Origin: Verrucomicrobiia bacterium
GTDB taxonomy: Bacteria; Verrucomicrobiota; Verrucomicrobiia; Limisphaerales; JAUIHU01
DNA length: 7,463 bases
Direction: 5' to 3'
Assembly (NCBI GenBank): GCA_030432175.1
Contig: JAUIHU010000204.1
Coordinates: 1-7,463 of the forward strand
Shown: piece by piece, positions 1 to 4,495 of the stretch
Position numbering within the stretch: the stretch's first letter is position 1
How the letters are laid out: each line of letters opens with the position of its first letter
The notes under the pieces: generated by a model
Databases searched by the model: none
What the model saw: only the letters and a program-made list of their open reading frames with translations
Told to the model about the DNA's origin: nothing
Made by a program: the position numbers and the translations under genes

Positions 1-588
1 CCCCAGCTTCTCAGCGCGCACAGAAGACAGCGCTTCTTCACTCTCTTCCGCCACGACCCAGATCAAATGACGGTGGTGTTTGAAACGCCGGACCAAAGCG
101 CGAAAAAATTTCTCTTCAGCTTCAGTTACCTCATCCCCACTGTCCCACACCTTGGAACTGTCATCATAGAAAAAGAAATAAATCAGAATGCCATGTTCAT
201 CCATTTCCGTGAACCAGGATTCCCATTGATCCAAAACCGCTTCGTTCAAACCTTTGTCAGGATCATGATCAACGAATGGATTATGGTCCGAAGTCCCATC
301 CCCTCCGTGACTTCTCACAGCCTGCAGATATAGACAGTTCCCCCCATGTTCCTGCAACTTGCGGAGAATCGTTTTTTGATCCCCGTCACGCGTACCATCC
401 GGAAGTTCCTTTCCACGATAAAGAAACCCCTCCGGATCTCCCGGTCCGCAGACGAAGAAATGATTTCCCCCATTTCGCATCAGGTACTGTGGATTCTCCG
501 GATCAACAATAATCTGCCCCGGAATTATCGTATCAGCCAAAGCTGAAACACATAACAACATCAGAAGCAATGAGATGGATTTTTTCAT
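1..588 (-). CDS. Exported glycosidase-like (TIM-barrel) protein, 3' end outside window
   Basis: The reading frame is open from the ATG at 586-588 to the left edge, giving the first 196 residues without a stop. The N-terminus MKKSISLLLMLLCVSALA followed by D-T is a clear Sec signal peptide with an A-x-A-like cleavage site near residue 18, so the protein is exported. The mature part has features seen in putative glycoside hydrolases of DUF4038/apiosidase-like type. These are an early G-P-G-D-P-E-G-F-L-Y-R-G block (residues 48-59), a strand N-C-L-Y-L-Q-A-V (84-91), a strand I-L-I-Y-F-F-F-Y-D-D (134-143), and a strand H-L-I-W-V-V-A-E-E (174-182). Acidic residues sit at strand ends, where clan GH-A enzymes place their acid/base Glu, so E181 or E182 is a candidate. 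This family assignment is from memory of similar sequences and is tentative; substrate is unknown. The second half, including any nucleophile, lies outside the window. No Shine-Dalgarno sequence precedes the start (TTCATCCT before ATG). It lies 107 bp downstream of the acyltransferase gene and need not belong to its operon. Confidence 0.72.
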   Translation of the reverse strand, partial: MKKSISLLLMLLCVSALADTIIPGQIIVDPENPQYLMRNGGNHFFVCGPGDPEGFLYRGKELPDGTRDGDQKTILRKLQEHGGNCLYLQAVRSHGGDGTSDHNPFVDHDPDKGLNEAVLDQWESWFTEMDEHGILIYFFFYDDSSKVWDSGDEVTEAEEKFFRALVRRFKHHRHLIWVVAEESEEALSSVRAEKLG

Positions 589-695
589 AGGATGAACCCA
601 TTATGCAGGAGCCTAATGAAATGGAAACCAATTTGTAAGCATTTGACAGCCAGAATGATTTCAAATTCATAAGATCCAAACACGACCGGGCAGAT
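589..695. other. Intergenic spacer with no clear signal
   Basis: This spacer separates the acyltransferase stop from the start of the exported glycosidase-like gene, both on the minus strand. I see no convincing terminator hairpin and no good paired -35/-10. A CATAAT hexamer on the minus strand (600-605) resembles a -10 box, but it lies only about a dozen bases from the ATG and lacks a -35 at the right distance. Confidence 0.4.
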
Positions 696-1961
696 TTATT
701 GAGTGGCAACCTCAACCCCTTGCTCTCCACTTTGCGTCTTCGCGTCTTTGCGTGAATTCATTTTGAACAAAGCACGCTCCTTCCTCCGTCCGTTCAACAC
801 TTGTCCAACCCAGGTTGGTCGAACCAGCAAATCATAAAGCAAAACCGCAATCGCAATCGTCACAGTTGAAACCACCCCCCACTTCAGAGCCCAGTTCATC
901 TCCCATTCCGCAACTGCAATCTGCAACCAGATCACAATCGGCAGGTGCACGAGGTAAATCCAATAGGAAGCATCAGCAATATACCTCACGACTCTACTTG
1001 GCTTTTCAAAAAATTGGTGAAACAACCCGATTGTCAAAGCCACCAGCGTCCACATCATAACGGCATAACAGAAAACGTAAGCAGCATGATACAATTGAAT
1101 ATTGGGATGTCCCGGGTTGGATTGATAACGGTGCAAATAACCCGACAAGACAATACTCAACAAACAAATCGCCACCTTCCCAAAACTGATTCTAATAAAG
1201 CTTTGTAGTAGTTCCTGACGTCTGCAGAAGATCCAACCCAATCCAAAAAATCCGCTATACATCATCAATACCGGCCAATGCGGCGCCAACGATTTATCCG
1301 GCGTGTCCACCCCCCATTGTTGCATTCGCCATAGACAAAAACTGGTCATCAATGGCAGTAACAACCAGGCGAACGGCGTGAGAATGATCCAGCTTACAAT
1401 GTCATATATCTTTCTCACCAGAACCGTGCCCGAATCAGGGAATAATTGGATGACTTTCCTTAGCGCCAAAAACAATGTCGTAATGAGTAAGATGTAGTAA
1501 AGAAACCAAAGGTGACTACCGACAAAAATTCCGGCTGGTAATTCTTGTAAAGATTGTAGTCCTAGCTTCAATGAGTTCAACACATTGACCTCTCCCCGGA
1601 CACTCTCAGCTCCCATGATCCACGATGCAACCATTAAAGGCTTAATCAAAAACCAACCCGCCATGAATGGAATCGCGATCCGGATGAATCTCGACTGAAT
1701 GAAGGAGCCAACACCTTTCCTGCTTAATGTCATGCAGCTGAAAAATCCCGCGATTAAAAAGAACAGTTCCATGCGAAAGGAATGACTGATCAATGCAAAA
1801 CCACCCACAACCTGACTGGTGGAAACATCCATCACCGCCCAGCCAATGTAGATTGGAAGGAATGACAGACTGGCATGGAAGACCACCCCCAGCAGCAAGG
1901 CAAATGCGCGAACTGCGTCCAGGTAATGGATTCTTTCATTAGATACTGTGGATGTAGTCAT
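696..1961 (-). CDS. Acyltransferase family 3 (OpgC/OafA-like) integral membrane protein
   Basis: This 421-residue polytopic membrane protein belongs to acyltransferase family 3 (PF01757), whose members transfer acyl groups such as acetyl or succinyl to sugars of exported or surface glycans. Diagnostic parts, numbered from the ATG at 1959-1961: R-I-H-Y-L-D-A-V-R-A-F (10-20); V-F-H-A with the family's conserved His (H29); S-F-R-M-E-L-F-F-L-I-A-G-F-F (61-74) with the conserved Arg (R63); H-L-W-F-L-Y-Y (150-156); and a late helix with Y-W-I-Y-L-V-H-L-P (333-341). About ten hydrophobic segments are visible. The frame also opens from a TTG at 1995-1997, adding 12 polar residues. I prefer the ATG because the conserved core begins soon after it and family members usually have short N-termini. 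No Shine-Dalgarno sequence is seen at either start. The gene lies 48 bp after the CIA30-like gene on the same strand, so co-transcription is likely. The last ~20 codons (from position 761) contain a tandem-octamer repeat and look like a late addition. The acyl group and acceptor cannot be told. Confidence 0.9.
   Translation of the reverse strand: MTTSTVSNERIHYLDAVRAFALLLGVVFHASLSFLPIYIGWAVMDVSTSQVVGGFALISHSFRMELFFLIAGFFSCMTLSRKGVGSFIQSRFIRIAIPFMAGWFLIKPLMVASWIMGAESVRGEVNVLNSLKLGLQSLQELPAGIFVGSHLWFLYYILLITTLFLALRKVIQLFPDSGTVLVRKIYDIVSWIILTPFAWLLLPLMTSFCLWRMQQWGVDTPDKSLAPHWPVLMMYSGFFGLGWIFCRRQELLQSFIRISFGKVAICLLSIVLSGYLHRYQSNPGHPNIQLYHAAYVFCYAVMMWTLVALTIGLFHQFFEKPSRVVRYIADASYWIYLVHLPIVIWLQIAVAEWEMNWALKWGVVSTVTIAIAVLLYDLLVRPTWVGQVLNGRRKERALFKMNSRKDAKTQSGEQGVEVATQ
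730..753 (-). repeat. Three tandem octamers (ACGCRAAG) inside the acyltransferase 3' end
   Basis: On the minus strand the 24 bp read ACGCAAAG, ACGCGAAG, ACGCAAAG with no spacer; on the plus strand the copies occupy 730-737, 738-745 and 746-753. The array is in frame with the acyltransferase and encodes part of a polar tail (S-R-K-D-A-K-T-Q-S). I recognise this octamer array, with its R-K-D-A-K-T/A-Q translation, as a dispersed short repeat found in many environmental bacterial genomes, often between genes or spilling into gene ends. That recognition is from memory. The direct repetition itself is plain in the sequence. Confidence 0.75.
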
Positions 1962-2009
1962 AGGGAAAGGCGCTTCTGAATCAGTTGGTTTGTTCAATGT
2001 GGATTATTA

Positions 2010-2660
2010 TTAGTAAAAGCTGACTTCATCGAAATCAAAATCGAAAGCTCCCGCCTGCATGTCAAACGCAACCAGGCTGATACTGACCAGCGTTTTGGGA
2101 TCAAGCGCCGTTTGCGCGGACCAGGTTCGCTTCATATCAGTGAAAGGGATTTTCACTTCGTGGAACGCTCCGTCATTCGGAGGAGTGACTGTTGCGGCGT
2201 GATAGTCAAAATTGGTAATCTCCGAACTGTTGGCGGATACAGACAGGTTTCCTTGATTCACTCTCACCAGCAATCGGATTCCTTCACTGGCGCTCATGTC
2301 CTTAGGCTGACCATTTGGATCCAGTATTAAAACAACACTCGCCCAGCCTGGCTGACCACGAGGTGGTGTAATCTCGCCACTGGCGGTTAGGATGCCGTTC
2401 GAAATTTGTTGGCTCGTGGTTGTGGCCCCTCCGGCGGAAGTATCGTCGATAAACTGACGCTCAACTCCGAAACTGTTCTTTTTTGTATCACTGAAGTCGT
2501 CCACTGTAACCATTGAATCCAATGTAGAACCGCCAGACGGACTGGATTTCTGAACCGTTTTGTTCGTTTTATCAGTTGGATCTGATTTGCTGAACACAAT
2601 GACAAGTCCGACAGCGATGACAGCGACAACAGCAATTTTAGCAGAGGTGAGTGATTTCAT
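2010..2660 (-). CDS. Exported or membrane-anchored CIA30-like beta-sandwich protein
   Basis: This 216-residue protein starts with M-K-S-L-T-S-A-K followed by one hydrophobic stretch (residues ~8-23), which is either a signal anchor or an uncleaved signal peptide. A Ser/Thr/Lys-rich linker follows to about residue 45. No Cys lies after the hydrophobic stretch, so it is not a lipoprotein. Residues ~52-216 look like a CIA30 (PF08547, NDUFAF1-type) jelly-roll. The signs are V-D-D-F-S-D near the start, G-W-A-S-V-V-L (105-111), F-H-E-V-K-I-P-F-T-D-M (166-176), L-D-P-K-T-L-V-S-I-S-L (186-196), and the closing A-F-D-F-D-F-D-E-V-S-F-Y (205-216), which matches the family's usual last strand. Bacterial CIA30-like domains often resemble carbohydrate-binding modules, so a glycan-binding role outside the inner membrane is an inference. 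The ATG at 2658-2660 is preceded by AATAATCCT with no Shine-Dalgarno. It is the first gene of the minus-strand unit that continues into the acyltransferase and is divergent from the sigma-factor gene. Confidence 0.72.
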   Translation of the reverse strand: MKSLTSAKIAVVAVIAVGLVIVFSKSDPTDKTNKTVQKSSPSGGSTLDSMVTVDDFSDTKKNSFGVERQFIDDTSAGGATTTSQQISNGILTASGEITPPRGQPGWASVVLILDPNGQPKDMSASEGIRLLVRVNQGNLSVSANSSEITNFDYHAATVTPPNDGAFHEVKIPFTDMKRTWSAQTALDPKTLVSISLVAFDMQAGAFDFDFDEVSFY

Positions 2661-2869
2661 AGGATTATTCTTTTAGGAATGTTATTCTGCAATCTATTGA
2701 TCACGCCGTTTGTCGACGCACATCTTGCAGGTTTCGCCGATTAGGAGCCCAATGAATGAGATTACGTGACAAACTTTTTAAAACTTTTTTCAAATCCTCA
2801 GCGGATTGATTTTTTTTCAAAAATCCTGTCACGTTCTTTCCACTTCCGGGCACTGGCTGTTAGAAGATC
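2661..2869. promoter_or_regulatory. Divergent intergenic control region between the CIA30-like and sigma-factor genes
   Basis: These 209 bp separate two genes transcribed away from each other, so promoters for both must lie here or nearby. The right half is strongly A/T-rich with long T tracts (2775-2817). A perfect 8-bp inverted repeat is present: ACGTGACA at 2764-2771 and TGTCACGT at 2827-2834, with 63 bp between centres. On the plus strand GTGACA (2766-2771) with TCAAAT (2790-2795) at 18-bp spacing is a weak sigma-70-like promoter candidate for the sigma gene. TGTCAC also resembles -35 elements of some ECF groups (the ECF41 consensus begins TGTCACA), which could suggest autoregulation, but I do not find the matching CGTC -10. 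The sigma gene has the only tolerable ribosome site in the window, AGAAGA about 3 bp before its ATG. Functional assignment of the elements is inference. Confidence 0.5.
2790..2817 (+). terminator. Possible leader hairpin followed by eight T residues
   Basis: TCAAATCC (2790-2797) can pair with GGATTGA (2803-2809) around the loop TCAGC, leaving one A bulged, and eight Ts follow directly (2810-2817). The shape is that of an intrinsic terminator, although the stem is short and weak (three G-C pairs). It lies about 52 bp upstream of the sigma-factor ATG on the same strand. It could therefore stop or pause leader transcripts, or be only a by-product of A/T-rich sequence. The GGATT arm can instead pair with a second AATCC at 2822-2826, which would exclude the first hairpin. 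Confidence 0.3.
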
Positions 2870-4483
2870 ATGAAAACTGATAAACCAATATCTGAGTTAG
2901 AGAATCAAAACGATGCGTCTTTGGTGACTGAGTCACTGAGTGGTGACGTCGAAGCTTTTGGCAAAATCGTCGGACGTTACCAGCGTTTACTCTGCTCCCT
3001 GGCCTATGCGGCAGTCGGCAGCCTGAACGAGAGTGAGGATCTGGCTCAGGAAGCCTTTATTGAAGCCTGGAAGAAACTCAACAGTTTGCGCGAACCGGAA
3101 AAACTCAAGGCATGGCTTTGTGGGATTTTAAAATTCAAGATCAGCCACCACCGAAGAAAAGAAGCGAGGCAACCGGTCCGACATACTGACGCCAGCCAGG
3201 AGCTGGACTTAATAGAATCTACAGACGAATCAATCACTGATACTACGATGCGAGAAGAGGAACAGGCATTGCTTTGGCGAGCCTTGGAAGCGGTTCCAAA
3301 AACATACAGAGAAACCCTGATACTTTACTATCGCGAACACCGATCCATCGAGCACGTTGCTTTTGAACTCGATATCACCGAAGAGGCAGCGAGGCAAAGA
3401 CTCTCCAGAGGACGTAAAATTCTTCAGGAAAAAACAATGGCATTCGTCGAAGGAGCGCTGGCCAACACCGCTCCAGACAGAAAGTTCACATCCGAAGTGA
3501 TGAGCGTGATTATCGCTATTGCCCCACCTATCCGAGCTGCCAGCGCCGGAGTCACCGCAGCCAAGATCGGATCCTTCCTCAAATGGTCCGTCATCAGCGC
3601 CTTCCTGGCCTCCATCTCAGGAGTCATCAGCTCTTTCTTTGCTATTCGGACCAATCTCGAACAATCCCGCACCCGCCGAGAAAGGTCTGCCATCATTAAA
3701 ACATCCGCCTCCTTCATTGGCGTGGCAATTCTGTTTGTCGTCATCATGCTCGGTCTCCGACAAATCGCAGTCCACGGATACGGAAACGCTTCATTCCTCA
3801 ATCTTCTTGCCCAGGGAGTGGTGGTTGCTTTTGTGATTTCCTATTTAATGATGACAACAAGATTACTCCAGTACATGCGCGAATTGCGCACAAATGAAAA
3901 AAACCGCCGACCGGATCTTTTCAATGCGCCGGACGACCCACCCAAATCCAAAAAACGCGAATACAAAAGCAGTATCAAATTGTTCGGAGTCCCATTGTTC
4001 CACTTTAAGTTAGACATGCCAGAAGCAAACGAACCGCCTGCAGTCGGTTGGATCGCTGCGGGCGACAAAGCTTACGGCTTACTTTTCGCCTGGGGTGGAG
4101 TTGCAGTGGCGCCAGTTTGCGTCGGCATCATCACATGCGGACTTGTGACAGTTGGAGCGGTTGGGTTTGGAATCTTCAGCATGGGAACCGTCGGCATTGG
4201 TATCATTGCCATGGGGGCTTCAGCCATTGGTTACAAAGCCTATGCCTCCTTTTCTTCACTCGGATGGGAAAGCGCTTTCAGTCAGGGTTTTTCCATGGCA
4301 AAGGAAGCCGCCATTGGTCCCATTGCTTTGGCAGAACAAATCAACAATGAGGCAGCCGGCACAATCGCCAGTTTGTCAGCTGCTGATAAATCTCAAACCT
4401 TTATACTGATCCTGACCGCTCTACTGGTCATTGTCCCGGCGGTGGTTTACTCACGAGCGGTTCGATCAAGAGGGATCAAATAA
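2870..4483 (+). CDS. ECF sigma factor fused to a C-terminal multi-pass membrane domain
   Basis: This 537-residue protein is about three times the length of a normal ECF sigma factor (~180-200). Residues ~25-97 are sigma region 2, with D-V-E-A-F, the D-L-A-Q-E-A-F-I-E-A-W core-binding helix (57-67) and the L-K-A-W-L-C-G-I-L block (79-87). Residues ~133-186 are region 4, with A-V-P-K-T-Y-R-E-T-L (141-150) and a helix-turn-helix I-T-E-E-A-A-R-Q-R-L-S-R-G-R (169-182). A conserved-looking junction A-F-V-E-G-A-L-A-N-T-A-P (191-202) follows. Then come hydrophobic helices at ~239-258, 277-297 and 310-329; a charged, Pro-containing stretch (336-367); a Gly-rich hydrophobic block (392-455); an amphipathic Ala-rich part (475-505); and a final helix (509-527). 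I know similar sigma-membrane fusions from Verrucomicrobiota and Acidobacteriota, where they are usually annotated only as sigma-70 family. Likely role: a sigma factor held at the membrane by its own sensor or anchor, with no separate anti-sigma gene nearby. AGAAGA precedes the ATG. Its stop is 12 bp from the stop of the convergent M48 gene. Confidence 0.92.
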   Translation: MKTDKPISELENQNDASLVTESLSGDVEAFGKIVGRYQRLLCSLAYAAVGSLNESEDLAQEAFIEAWKKLNSLREPEKLKAWLCGILKFKISHHRRKEARQPVRHTDASQELDLIESTDESITDTTMREEEQALLWRALEAVPKTYRETLILYYREHRSIEHVAFELDITEEAARQRLSRGRKILQEKTMAFVEGALANTAPDRKFTSEVMSVIIAIAPPIRAASAGVTAAKIGSFLKWSVISAFLASISGVISSFFAIRTNLEQSRTRRERSAIIKTSASFIGVAILFVVIMLGLRQIAVHGYGNASFLNLLAQGVVVAFVISYLMMTTRLLQYMRELRTNEKNRRPDLFNAPDDPPKSKKREYKSSIKLFGVPLFHFKLDMPEANEPPAVGWIAAGDKAYGLLFAWGGVAVAPVCVGIITCGLVTVGAVGFGIFSMGTVGIGIIAMGASAIGYKAYASFSSLGWESAFSQGFSMAKEAAIGPIALAEQINNEAAGTIASLSAADKSQTFILILTALLVIVPAVVYSRAVRSRGIK

Positions 4484-4495
4484 TGAATCATCAAA

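Noticed and set aside
67..546. Three overlapping plus-strand open frames of 66-88 codons
   Set aside because: They lie opposite the exported glycosidase-like frame, which has a signal peptide and coherent protein sequence; the plus-strand products are Pro/Arg/His-rich shadows.
600..605. CATAAT on the minus strand as a -10 box for the left-edge gene
   Set aside because: It sits about a dozen bases from the ATG and no -35 element lies 16-18 bp upstream.
730..753. Tandem octamers as part of a CRISPR array
   Set aside because: The units are 8 bp with no spacers between them, unlike CRISPR repeats.
1995..1997. TTG as the acyltransferase start
   Set aside because: It would add 12 polar residues before the family's usual short N-terminus; the ATG at 1959-1961 fits better. 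Not excluded.
3424..3801. 125-codon open frame on the minus strand inside the sigma-factor gene
   Set aside because: It is antisense to a well-supported gene, its product has no recognisable domain, and its composition is what the complement of that gene would give.
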